In this document: positions 35,002 to 45,600 of the stretch, piece after piece
Position numbering within the stretch: position 1 is the first letter of the stretch
Layout: each line of letters opens with the position of its first letter
Origin: Cyanophora paradoxa
Taxonomy: Eukaryota; Glaucocystophyceae; Cyanophorales; Cyanophoraceae
NCBI GenBank assembly: GCA_004431415.1
Contig: QPMI01000123.1
Location: 62,001 to 126,000 of the forward strand
Length of the DNA: 64,000 nucleotides
Direction of reading: 5' to 3'
Notes under the pieces: generated by a model
Database searches by the model: none
Seen by the model: the letters and a program-made list of their open reading frames with translations, nothing else
Told to the model about the DNA's origin: nothing
Program-made: the position numbers and the translations under genes

Positions 35002-35804
35002 TAGTACGGTAGGCCTAGGATCTTCTTAACTTAAACTCAAGTTAATTCGAATTCTGATCCAGGCCGTGACGTGCCGCACAGTCTAGATCTGCACTGACTC
35101 AGTGACGTGATACTGACGTCGACTCCAGTGATGGTATTCCGAATTTCTCCAAAAAACGACCATTTCGGAAACATTTCGGAAATATTTCGGAAATATTTCC
35201 GAAATATTTCCGAAATCAGGGGCCCCTCGCGAGGGCCCTTCTGCTAATGCCTGACGCTCCCTTTAACCTTCTGATGCTTTCCTTAATGAAAACTGTCCAG
35301 TTTGTGTCTTCTAGATCATCAGAACATGCGACATTCCAAAAGGGAAATTCACTACTCGTACCCCCTGTCAGCCATGTTGGCGGCTGAGTTCCGGATCTAG
35401 ACATCTCAGATAGACTCCTATCGTGTTATATAAGCTTTTTATCACGTTTTCTATCATTCTAATGCGTTGTTTCGCCGTGTTTCGCGCAGAATGTGGCAAA
35501 ACGAGGGTACCCCCCCTTAAATAGAAACAATTCCTAATTAGGGGGTCTCTCGGGACCTTTTCGGAAACAATTTCGAAATTGATTTCGAAATTGTTTATAG
35601 AAAAGTTTCTAGAAAAAATGCCATCACTGGTCGACTCTGCAGCCGGCTCCCCGGGCCCGGCCGCATCATCGACTCATGATCACAGTGTGCATGTGCTAGT
35701 CGCCAGGCTCGCCGAGTCGATCGCTCGATCAGGGTGGCCGGCCGCCGGCGGCAGTATACGTAGTAGCTATCATGCATAGATCTAGACTGTATAGTAACCT
35801 ATTA

Positions 35805-36029
35805 CTGTAGGAATGCATTTTTAGCCGATGTTTTAAATTGCCGTATATTGCCGAGACTCCGGATTCGGCAATTTTAAGCAACGGCAATTCTCAGGGGGTA
35901 GGGCTAAATGGCCGCTTTTGTATGGCGCCATAGAAGAAATCCAAAGTTTCGGCAATTTATCGTCACGGCAATTCCGGTTTTGGTCGAATTCGGCAATTTA
36001 ACTACGCGGCAATTTAAGCATTCCTACAG
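35805..36029. mobile_element. MITE-like element 2, TA-flanked
   Basis: Perfect 12-bp terminal inverted repeats (CTGTAGGAATGC at 35805-35816 and complement at 36018-36029), with TA outside (35803-35804 and 36030-36031). The 225-bp interior is built from GGCAATT/AATTGCCG motifs. Confidence 0.65.
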
Positions 36030-36108
36030 TACTAGTAGGCTATTAACAGGCGCCGGCTAACTTGTAACAGCCTGCAGGACCAGGTAGCTACTGTAGTCTG
36101 TAGGGCAG

Positions 36109-36315
36109 TGTAGGCATAGTTAAATTGCCGTGGAGTGAAATTGCCGAATTCGGCCGAAACCGGAATTGCCGTGGCGATAAATTGCCGAATCCAGAGCTCT
36201 GCTCTAGGTCGGGCAAAGAAACTATCTACCCTCCAAGCAATTGCCGTGGTGCTAAATTGCCGAATTCGGCCTCACGGCAATATACGGCAATTATTTACCA
36301 CGCTAAAAAACTACG
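36109..36315. mobile_element. Diverged inverted copy of MITE-like element 2
   Basis: Reads as the reverse complement of 35805-36029 with many substitutions. For example GGCATAGTTAAATTGCCG at 36113 matches the complement of the right part of element 2, and CGGCAATATACGGCAATT at 36275 matches its left part. Together the two copies form an imperfect palindrome of about 460 bp. The ends are not sharp. Confidence 0.5.
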
Positions 36316-36501
36316 CAAACGTGTACACTAGAGCCTGCCAGGCTGGAGGCTATAGCTAGCTGGCTGGCCGGCCAAGTCTTCGAGTCCTAGCTGGAGCCTG
36401 GAGGCTGGCCGCCAGCTGGCGCCGGCCGGCCTGGAGGCTGGCCAGCTGAGCGGAGGCCGCCGGAGGGTATACGTACAATTTGGAAGGCACTCCCGGAGTC
36501 C

Positions 36502-37752
36502 TTGCAATTCGACGTCCATGTCGACGTCGCGCGTTGTTCATATCACGGTCGTCTCCGACGCGATCTGCCCCGTACGCGATACGGCCGCTCAATCTTCCGA
36601 GCGCGCTTTTGCAATTGCCTAACGCGCTTGCCCCGCGCGCAGTGGTGCTACGTCGGGAAGCGCAACCTCGACACGGCCCTGAAGAAGCTGAAGAGCGACG
36701 GCTACGAGTTCCAAAGTGAGAACCGTCCTTACAGGCCGTCGGGCGCGGTGGGTATTGTGACGTCAATGACGTCGTCGGCGCGCGGCGCGCGCGCAGTTCG
36801 GTGGCGGCCATTCCAGCTCAACCCGACGACCCCGAAGGAGGGATATGACAAGGTACTTCGCCCGACGTCCCGCGCGGCCCACGCGCAGTCCAAGCTAGCT
36901 CCAGCTCGCGGGCCGGGGCCCCTCGGCGCGGAGTTCGACGCTGCCGGCGCGCAGATGGAGTACCTGCGGAAGAAGTACGGGCGGATCGACCACATGGTCG
37001 AGCGGCTCCGCCTCGTCGGCGAGGGCATCGGCATCCGCTTCCGAGACGGGTCCGCCCGCCTAGCCTCGCACGGGGCCGCACCGCGGCCGGGCCCACCGCG
37101 CCGCCCACTCCGCGCCGCCCGCGCGCTCGCAGGGGCCGGGTGGTGAACACGACGGACGCGCACCGCTGCGTGGAGCTCGCCGAGAAGTACGGCAAGCAGC
37201 ACGAGGCGCGCCCGGCCCGCTCTCCTCTTGGGCGTCACGGGGCGGGGCTGAGGGGGCGGGCGGGGCGGGCAGCTGATGGAGGCGCTCTTCCGGCGCTACT
37301 TCGAGGAGGGGGATGACGTGAGCGCCCGCGACGTCCTCCTCGCCGCCGCCCGCGAGGCCGCCCTCCCCGAGGACGAGGCACGCCCCCCGGCGCCCCTCGC
37401 GCCTTCGAGGCCCTGAGCGGCGGTGCGGGGGCGGGGGCAGGTGGCGCGCATGCTGGACTCGGGGGAGTACAGGGAGAAGGTGGCCGACGAGGACCGCCAC
37501 TGGAAGCACGAGGCACGCGCCCCAGCCGGTCAGCTCCGAGTTCCGAGTCTGAGGGGGGGCGCAGGTGGGGATCGGGGGCGTCCCCTTCTTCCTCATCGGC
37601 GGCGAGGGCGGGTGCGCATGCGCGCGCCCCACGCAACCCGGCACTTCAGAGCGTGATCGGGCGGGCGGGGAGGGCGCAGGGTGGAGCTCTCGGGGGGCCA
37701 GCCCGTGGAGGCCTTCCTCGCCGCCGTCCGCCGCGTCGCCGCCGGCGCGTAG
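36502..37752 (+). CDS. DsbA/FrnE-family thioredoxin-fold oxidoreductase
   Basis: Exon blocks: FDVHVDV, WCYVGKRNLDTALKKLKSDGYEF, RPFQLNPTTPKEGYDK, YLRKKYGRIDHMVERLR, GRVVNTTDAHRCVELAEKYGK, LMEALFRRYFEEGDDVSARDVLLAAAREA, VARMLDSGEYREKVADEDRHW, VGIGGVPFFLIGG (cis-Pro loop) and VELSGGQPVEAFLAAV, with TAG at 37750. The WCYVGKR start, the NT..AHR helix and the GVPFF loop are those of the DSBA-like family including FrnE. The first intron fits best as GC-AG (36529-36642), which leaves WC without the usual preceding Cys-Pro, so a complete CxxC is not visible. No in-frame ATG was found upstream, so a 5' exon is missing from this model. Confidence 0.75.
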
Positions 37753-38125
37753 GGCGCCCCGCAGGCAGGAGCTATCGGTGGATCTAGAGAAATGCGTGTT
37801 ATGGCTTTAGCTATAGTTAAGTATGAAGGATACGTATGGATTATTCGATGATTCGTAAAGCATCAAAGACGCGTCCAGTAATTCCAATTTCCAAGCGCTT
37901 GGGGCGTGCTGCGTGCGTGCAGTTTCGCAGCAGCACACGCAGTCCGGCGCCCACGTCTCAATGAATCAAGAAAGCGAAATTCTGTGTATCACAACAAGCG
38001 AAATGAGATGCGAGTTCAAGCACCAGAAAAAGACCACGAAAGGAAAAAAGGGCAGGCCTAGCTAGCTACAGAGACAGATGAAGAGAGAGAGGCATCGAAA
38101 GGCCAACGGGGACACTGCTGCCGCA
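37753..38125. other. Intergenic between convergent genes
   Basis: About 370 bp between two 3' ends, lower in GC than the flanking genes. Nothing recognised. Confidence 0.45.
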
Positions 38126-41100
38126 CTAGCCGACGGGCCCGGCGCGGGGCAGGGGCCAGAAGCGGCCGACGACGCGGCCGATGAGCTTGTGGCGGGGGAC
38201 GAAGCCCCACACGTGCGAGTCCACCTGCCGGGGGGTCACGTTCGAATCCTCAAAGCTGGAGATCGGGTCAGAGCCGGGGCGGACCGAGTCGTTGCGGTTG
38301 TCGCCGAGGACGAGGTACGCGTTCGCCGGCACCCGCACCGGGGGGAGCTCGTACCTGCGCCGGCCTCAGCGCCGCCGCCCCGGCCCTGGCCTGCGCCCCC
38401 TCGCACCGGACGGCCTCCTGGAGGTAGGGCTCGTCGAGGGGCTCGCCGGCGACGAGGACGCGGCCCTCGACGACGGCGACCTCCTCGCCGGGGAGGCCCA
38501 CGACGCGCTTCACGAACGCCGTGTCCGCCGGGTACCGCCCCAGCAGCTGCTCCGGCGCCCGGAACACCACGATGTCCCCCCGCTGCCCCGCCCCGCCTCG
38601 GCCGGGGGGGGGGGGGGGGGGGGAGGGAGGGGCGGGGCGGGGCGCACGCGGGGCCGGCGGGCGCGGCCGGTGACCTTCTCCACCGCGATCCGGTCGTTCA
38701 GCTGCGGGGCGGGGGTAAGGCGGGGCGCAGGGGGTAAGGCGGGGCCAACGGGGGGGTGCGGGCCAGGAGGGTGGGCTCCATGGAGCTCGAGGGGATCCAG
38801 AAGGTCTCCAGCACGAAGGCCCGCAGCGCGAAGAAGGCCGCCGCCCCCGCCCCCGCCGCCCCCACCTGCTCCCGCACCTGCCAGGGCACCCGGCCCCACG
38901 CCCCCCCCACCGCCCGCCGCGGCTGCCCCGCCCGTGAGCCGGCGAGGGCGCGGGGGCGCGGATCGCACGGACCGCGCCGGCGGCGTGCCAGAAGCGGAGG
39001 GCGCGCTCGCCCACCGGCGCGAGCGGGGCCAGAACCTGCCCCGCCGCCCTCTCAGCGCGGCCCTCCGCGAAGGGCGGGGCGCAGGGGCGACCGACCTCGC
39101 GGGCCTTGGCGGCGGCGATGGCGAGCATCTCCTCGGGGGTGGGCTCGTGGTGGGGCTTGGGCGCCAGGTCGGGGTTGAGGGAGACGCGCAGGGCCCGCAC
39201 GCCCTCGACCACCGCGTCCAGCCGGTCCTCCGCCGCGCACACCTCCCCCCGCGTCAGCTTCCCCCACCCCCGCCTCCGCTCCTCCGCCCCCGCGCTCGAG
39301 GCGCCCCCGCCGCCCCCGCCCTCCCCTGCGCCGCCGTCACCGCCGCTGCTGCTGCCGCCGCCGCCCTCGCTGCCGCTGCCGCTACCGCTCCCGCTCCCGC
39401 TTCCGCCGCTGCCGCTACCGCTGCTGCTGCCGTTGCCGCTGCCGTCGCCTGATCCCGAGCCGTGGCTCGAGCGATCGCCGCCGCCGGCCGCCGCCTCCTC
39501 GGGCTCGGCTTCCTCCTCCTTCTCGACGGGGGAGGGGGCGCCAGCACCGATGGCGGCGCCGAGGACGGAGCCGCCCATGGCGGCGGGGACGGAAGGAGGG
39601 AGGGGCGGGGGCGACGGGGACGGCGGGGGCGAGAGGGGCGCCATGGCGAGGCAGGCGGAGGGGGAGGAGAAGGCGGGGGCGGGGGCGGCGGGGCGGGGGC
39701 GGCGGAAGTCGATCTCGAGGACGCGGCCGCCGGGGCCGCGGTAGCGGGCGGGGTAGCGCCCCTCGACGGAGAGGGCGAAGCGGCGCTCGGCCTCCGCCGC
39801 GAAGGGGCTCCCCGTCTCGCTGAACTCGCGCTGCGGCGGCTGCGGCTCGGCGGGCGCCACGAGGTTCCGCGCCCAGTGCGTCGAGGGGTCCACCTCCAGC
39901 GTCCGCTGCGAGGCAGCCGTCAGGAGGGGCGGGGGGAAGGGAACCAGGCGAGGCGCGCACGCCGGGGGCGTCGGGCCGGAACTCCTCGAAGGCGGGGAGG
40001 CCGCCCGGCGCCTCCTCGCCGGGGGCCGCGCCCGCCGCGCTGGCCTCCAGCCCCGCGGGCGGCTGCTCGGGCTCCCCCCAGCTCCACAGGCCCCCGGCCT
40101 CTTCCTCCTCCTCATCCCCCTCTTCGAGGTCGAGCATGGAGGCGGTGGGGGCGAAGACGAAGGCGCCGCGGGCGCGCCCCGCGGCGCGCTCGGCGGCGGC
40201 GCGCTCGGCCTCTGAGTCCTGGGCGGGGGCGAGGGCCTCGTGGGTGAAGTCGGGCCACGCGTCCCGCACGGCCGCCTCGAAGGCCCCCGCCGGCAGCGCG
40301 AAGCTCCCGAAGAACGCCTCGTGCACCCCCCGCAGCCGCTCCGACGGCACGAAGGGGCCCAGCGGGGCCGCCCCCACCGCCCGGAAGTAGGCGAGGTACG
40401 CCTCCCACCACTCCTCCGCCCCCGCCTCCTCGGCCTCGGCCTCGGCGAGGAAGGCGAGGGCCTGGTCGGAGAGGGCGAGGCTGGGGACGGGGAGGCCCTC
40501 GTAGGGCGTGCCCCGCAGCGCCGCCCGCGCCGCCGCGCTCTGCTCCCGCATCCGCCGCAGCTGCTCCCCGCTGATCCCGCCCCCCGCCAGCTCGCCGGCC
40601 GGCACGCCCCCGGCCTCCTCGCCCTCCTCCTCGGGCTCCTCGGGGGCGGCGAGGGGGTCGAGGGCGTCGAGGTCGAGGCCGCGCAGGCCGACCTCGCCCA
40701 CGCCGGCCCCGCCCCGCAGCGCCGCCTGGAGGAACGAGGCTGGGGTGAGCTCCACCCGCAGCGCCTCCTCCCCGCCCTCCCCCACCACCGCCACCCCCTC
40801 CACCTCCTCCTCGTCGTACCACCGGGGGCCGGAGGCCGCGCCGGCGCCGGCGCGAGGGGCCTCGTCCTGGGGCAGGAGCCAGCCGCCGGTGGCCTCGAGG
40901 CCGGCCAGCGTGAAGCTGCCCTCCGACGCCTCCTCCTGCCAGCTCCCCGTCGCCTCGACGACTCCGAAGCGCTCGAAGGTGTTGATCGGGTCCGCCGCGA
41001 TCGCCTGCGTCCAGAGCAGCCATCAGCCAAGCCAAGATGAGCGAGCGGAGCGGAGCGGGGAGGGCGGGCGCGCCTCGGCCCACTCGAGGGCCTCGTCGTC

Positions 41101-42227
41101 GTCGGGCTCGCACATGCCGCGCCGCGCGAACTGCTCCAGCACGAAGCGGGGGGAGACGCCGCCGCGCAGGGCCGCCTCCGTGGCCACCTCGTCCAGCGCC
41201 AGCTGCACCGCCACGTGCTGCAGGACCTGCCCCGCCCCGCTCGGCGTCTTCCAAGGGCGGCGCGGGACGGCAAGGGCCCCACCTCGCCGAGGACGGTGGA
41301 GGCGGCGGCGATGGCCGACCCCGCCGCCGCGTCCGACAGCTCCTCCCGCTCCTGCGCGCCCCGCCGGTCGGCGGAGGAGGGGCGGGGCGGGGCGGGGGGG
41401 CGCACGGCGGGGAGGGCGGCGGGGAAGTGGCAGCGGCGGAGGAGGGCGAGGACCTCGCGGGCGGGGAGGGGCCTCGCGCCGGGCTCGCGGGCGAGGGCCT
41501 CGAGGGCGGCGAGGGCGGCGGCGAGGGCGGGGCCGTACTGCGCGTCCGCCAGGAACGCGTCGACGAGCCGCTGCAGGTCCCCCGGGCTGTTCGACGCCGC
41601 CACCAGCTCCGCCCCCGCCCCCACCCGGCTCCGGCCCCCGCGGCCCCGGCGAGGGCGGCTGGGCGGGGCCGGGGCGGGCGGCAGCGGGGCGTGCGGGACG
41701 AACGAGTCGAGGGCCTCGCGGAGGCCGGCGTGCCGCGCCTCCTCCTCGGACCGCGCGAATGGCTCGAAGCGCCACGGCGTGCGCTCCGGCGCCTCCTCCT
41801 CGCCGACGAGCGGGGGCGGGCCGGCCGCCTCCACCCGCCAGCCCCGCTGCGGGTCGAACGCCTCCAGCGGCGCGGCCGCCGCGCGAGCCTCGTAGCCGGC
41901 AGCCTTGCCCAGCGCCTCCCAGTTCACGTCGGGGTCGCCGCCCTCCACGGCGGGGCCCGTGCGCTCGTCGAACTGGAGCGCCCGCGCCCGCAGGTCCCGC
42001 TCCAGCTCCAGGATGGGCGTCGCGTCCATCAGCCGCAACCGCTCCTTCGCCGCCTGCACGCCCCGCAGCACGTCCCGCTGCGGCACCGCCAGCCCGAAGC
42101 TCCGCTCCTCCGCGCTCCCATCGCGCGTCTGTGTCTCGCCTGCGGAGTGCGATCGGCCACCCGGCCAGCCGCGGGGCGAGCAGGGCGATCGCACCGGAGC
42201 ATCGCGCGTCCACGCCGCCGCGGCCAT
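38126..42227 (-). CDS. Long protein with C-terminal type I signal peptidase domain
   Basis: ATG at 42227 (MAAAAWTRDAPVRSP), TAG at 38126-38128. The C-terminal part is a type I signal peptidase: WIPSSSMEPTLL (catalytic Ser), LNDRIAVEK, RGDIVVFRAPEQLL, FVKRVVGLPGEEV (catalytic Lys), PANAYLVLGDNRNDS, DSHVWGFVP and a final GRVVGRFWP. A hydrophobic helix (AAAFFALRAFVLETFW) precedes it. Upstream, in the same open frame apart from normal introns, are a charged helical region with LTRGEVCAAEDRLDAVVEG, a long Gly/Ser tract (about 39320-39470), and roughly 700 residues without a recognised domain (VNWEALGKAAGY, STHWARNLVAP, LDLEEGDEEEEEAGG). Signal peptidase cuts leader peptides in organelle or secretory membranes. 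Whether the upstream part is truly fused or is a separate gene is open. The intron at 38702-38763 is GC-AG, and the next one contains a 20-base homopolymer. Confidence 0.7.
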
Positions 42228-42674
42228 GATGCGGCGTCGCCTTGCCCCTGGAGCTGTCACCGTTTTCCGGGCGCGACTGCTGGGACGCCAACGCCAACGC
42301 ATCCTGCGCGAGCGGCGGGCAGCAGAATTCAGGTATCAGCGTCGACGACCGAATGGTGGAGGTCGGAGCGCGCAGAGACAGCCGGGCCGTACCGCGCGGC
42401 ATAGGAGCGAGTTACGGCCCCGCAGGCGGCGGGTGATTGCGGACGCTTCTCTTGCGATCGCGCTGCTCGGTGCGCTCGCAGGCGGTGCCGGCAGGGGGCC
42501 GGGACCAACGAAGCCAGGTCCGGTCATTTTGCAACAGAAACGGGTACGGCGCCAAAAGGCGGAGAGTCGCGCCCTTGCTTTACAGCCCTCATCGCGGAGC
42601 GTGAACGGGCTCAACTGCACGCACTTAGATAGGGGAGATCATCCGGGCAGCCCGCGGCGCAGCCAATTTTGAAT
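42228..42674. promoter_or_regulatory. Divergent promoter region, 447 bp
   Basis: Shared upstream sequence of the signal-peptidase gene (-) and the CCDC57-like gene (+). No defined motif recognised. Confidence 0.4.
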
Positions 42675-45600
42675 ATGGACACGCGGTCTCCGCCCGCGGC
42701 TACGCGGAGCCCGCTGGCGGACATCCTGACCGCGTCCCGAATCGTGGACATCACGGGCAACTCTCCCGCGCCGGCCTCCACAGCAAACAACTCGCTCAGC
42801 TCGCCGTATGGTGGGACGCTGGCAAACATCTCGCCGCTCGCCGGCATCTCGCCGCTGCGCGGGGCCCTCTCGGGCGGCGACAACCTCCGCTCGCTCATTC
42901 AACAGAAAGGTGCGGTCGCCACCGCTCGCGCGGGCCTCCCGCCGCCGTGCCGCGCTCACCCGCGGCGAGCAGAGAAGGAGCTGTCGGAGATCACCGAGTA
43001 TCGCGCGCGGACATTGGAGCAGGCGCTGAAGGACAAGGATAAAGAGCTCGCTGAGCTTAAGCTGCGCTACAACAAGCTGAAGGAGGACTTCCAGTGCGGC
43101 CGGCCCTGCCGCTCCCGCGCGGGGCTCTCACCCGGGCGGCAGGTACAATCTCAAGCTTCTGGAGGGCCGCGATGCCGACCTTGACAAGCTGGAGGCCGCT
43201 GTAGAGACCCTCAAGACCGTCATCCGCGACAGGCGCGCCGCCGCCGCCCGCGGCTGCGAGGGCGGGGCGCTGACGGGGGGCGGGGCAGGGACGTGGAGAT
43301 CAGCGAGATCAAGGTGTCGATGGCGGACGCGCAGAGCAAGGCGCGGCAGGAGCAGGCGCGGCTGGCGGAGGTGGAGCGGTACCACCAGGAGAAGGCGGCG
43401 GAGCTGCGGGAGCAGCTCGACGGGGCGCGCTGGGGCCGGGAGGAGGAGCTGCGGCGGCAGCGGGAGGAGTTCGAGGGGCAGCGGCAGGCGCTGCAGCTGC
43501 AGGTGCGGGAGCGGGAGGAGGATCTGGACGCGCAGCGGCGCGACCTGGGCGCCGCCTTCGACGAGCTCCTCCGCCGCACCGAGGCCGACGCCCGCTCCCG
43601 CGAGGACGACCTCGCCACCAAGGCCCGCCCCTGCCTCCCGCCGCCGTATCGAGGACCGTGGCTGACGGGGGGCGGGACACAGCTCGCGGCGGCGCAGGGA
43701 CGGGTGAAGGCGCTGCAGACGGAGCTGGAGGTGGCGCGGGTGCAGGAGCAGGCCGCCCGCTCCGAGAGCGACGAGCTCCGCGCCGCCCTCCGGTGCCCGC
43801 CGCCACCGGCTGAGCCGCCGCCCCGCCGCCTTGACTGACGCCGCCGCAGGGAGTCGGAGAAGCGGACGAAGGGGCGGGAGTGGGAGCTGGAGGACGCGAC
43901 GCGGATGCGGGACCTGCGCATCGCGGAGCTCGAGGCCCAGCGCGAGCAGGCGCGCCCCCGGTCCCGCCGCCCTCCCCCACGCCCCCGGGTCTGACGCGCG
44001 CTGCAGCGGGAGCGGGCGGTGGAGAACCTGGTGGCCTCCTACGAGGCGCGCCTCGCCGAGGCCCAGCAGGCCGCCGCCCGCCTCGCCGACGTCCGCCCCG
44101 CCCCGTGCCCCGCGGCGGCCCGCCCTGAGGCGCGCGCAGGCGGCGGAGCGGGACCGGCGGGAGCAGGACGAGAACGTGGCGCTGGTGCGGGCGGAGGCGG
44201 AGGCGGTGGGGCGGCAGGAGCGGGCGGCGGTGGAGGCGCGGCTGGACGCGGCGACGCTGCAGCTGCAGGCGACGGAGCGCGAGCTCGAGGAGACCCGCGC
44301 CCGCCTGCGCGACGCCCGCCGCGAGGTCCGCCCGCCCGCGCCCTCTCACCTGCGCCCCGGCGGATGCGAGGTGGTGCGGGGCAGGTGGAGGAGCGGGGCG
44401 TGGCGGCGGAGCGGGCGGCCCGGGAGCGCTCGCACACGTCCGTCGAGGCGGAGCGGGAGGCGGCGGAGCTGCGCGCCGAGCTCGCCCTGCGCGCCGACGA
44501 GCTCGAGGCGATGCGCGGCCGCTTCGAGGCCGCCCGGCGGGCCGCCGAGGAGCGCGCCGCCGACCTCGAGCGGGCCCGCGAGGAGGCCTCGGAGGCCCTC
44601 GAGCGCGAGCGCACCCTCAAGCTCGAGCTCGCTCGCAGTGCGCTCCGACAACGCCGCCCCCTTTCCCCCCGCCCGGCCTCACGCGCCGCATCGCGCAGGG
44701 GGGCGGGAGCGGGAGGCGGAGGTGGAGGAGCGGCAGGCGTGGGCGGCGTCGGACGGCAAGCACGAGGCGGTGCTGCGGCGCCTCCAGGCGGAGCGCGCGC
44801 AGTCCCAGCGCCAGCTCCGCGTGCGCCCCGCCCCGGCCCGGGAGCCTCTTTCGTCCCGCTGAGGGGCCGCCCCGCAGGAGAAGGAGGAGCGCGTGGCGCA
44901 GCTGGAGCGCGAGGTGGCCGCGCTGAAGGCCAGGCGGCCCCAGCAGTCGCCCCCGCAGGCCCGCCCCGGCACCGCCGACGGCCGCCCCTCCACCGCCGGC
45001 GGTCCGCCCCGTGCTTCAGCCCGAAGCCCCGCCGCGCTGACGCTAGGGCAGAGAGCGAGCCGTTCTCGCCCGGGGCCTTCGAGTTCCCCAGCTCGCCGCC
45101 CCCGACGCCCCTGCCGGGCCCCGCGCCCCCGGCGCGCCGGCCCGAGGGCGGGCTGGAGGCGGTGCGGGAGGAGGGCGGGGAGGAGGCGGGGCGGCTGCGG
45201 GGGCGGGTGGCGGAGCTGGAGGAGCAGAACGCGCGGCTGGCGAAGGTGGTGGGGGAGATGCGGCGGGAGGTGGAGCGGCTGCGGGAGGCGGCGCCCGGGG
45301 AGGCGGGGGCGCTGCGGGCGGAGCTCGAGGGCGTCGAGCGCGAGGCGCGGGCCGTGCGGGAGCAGAACCGGGCGCTGCTGAGGCGCCTCGCCGCGGCGGG
45401 GGCGGGGGAGGGGCCCGACGAGGCGCTGGAGCTCCGGCAGCAGGCGCACGAGCTCGCGGAGGCGAACGGGCGGCTGCGGCAGGAGCTGCGGGAGGCGCGG
45501 GCGGAGGCGGCGGAGCAGCGTGCGAGCGCGCTGGGGTTCGAGGCAGCGCTGCAGGAGCGGGACGAGCGCGTGGCGCGCCTGGAGGAGGAGGTCGACGCCC

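Larger units (their letters stand above)
32423..36480. other. Gene-poor, AT-rich region rich in short inverted-repeat elements
   Basis: About 4 kb without a supported gene. Holds at least three TA-flanked inverted-repeat elements (33579-33868, 34851-35001, 35805-36029) and a diverged partner of the last one (about 36109-36315). It also holds a candidate insertion between 17-bp direct repeats (34379 and 34641), a very GC-rich alternating patch (34205-34340), a 16-G run (34013-34028), and a palindromic TTTCGGAAATA block (35165-35215). Short frames here have no support. Confidence 0.7.

Noticed and set aside
35216-35404. Short minus-strand frame in the repeat region
   Set aside because: 62 codons, no homology recognised, and it sits among short mobile elements. 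It could be a transposon remnant but nothing supports it.
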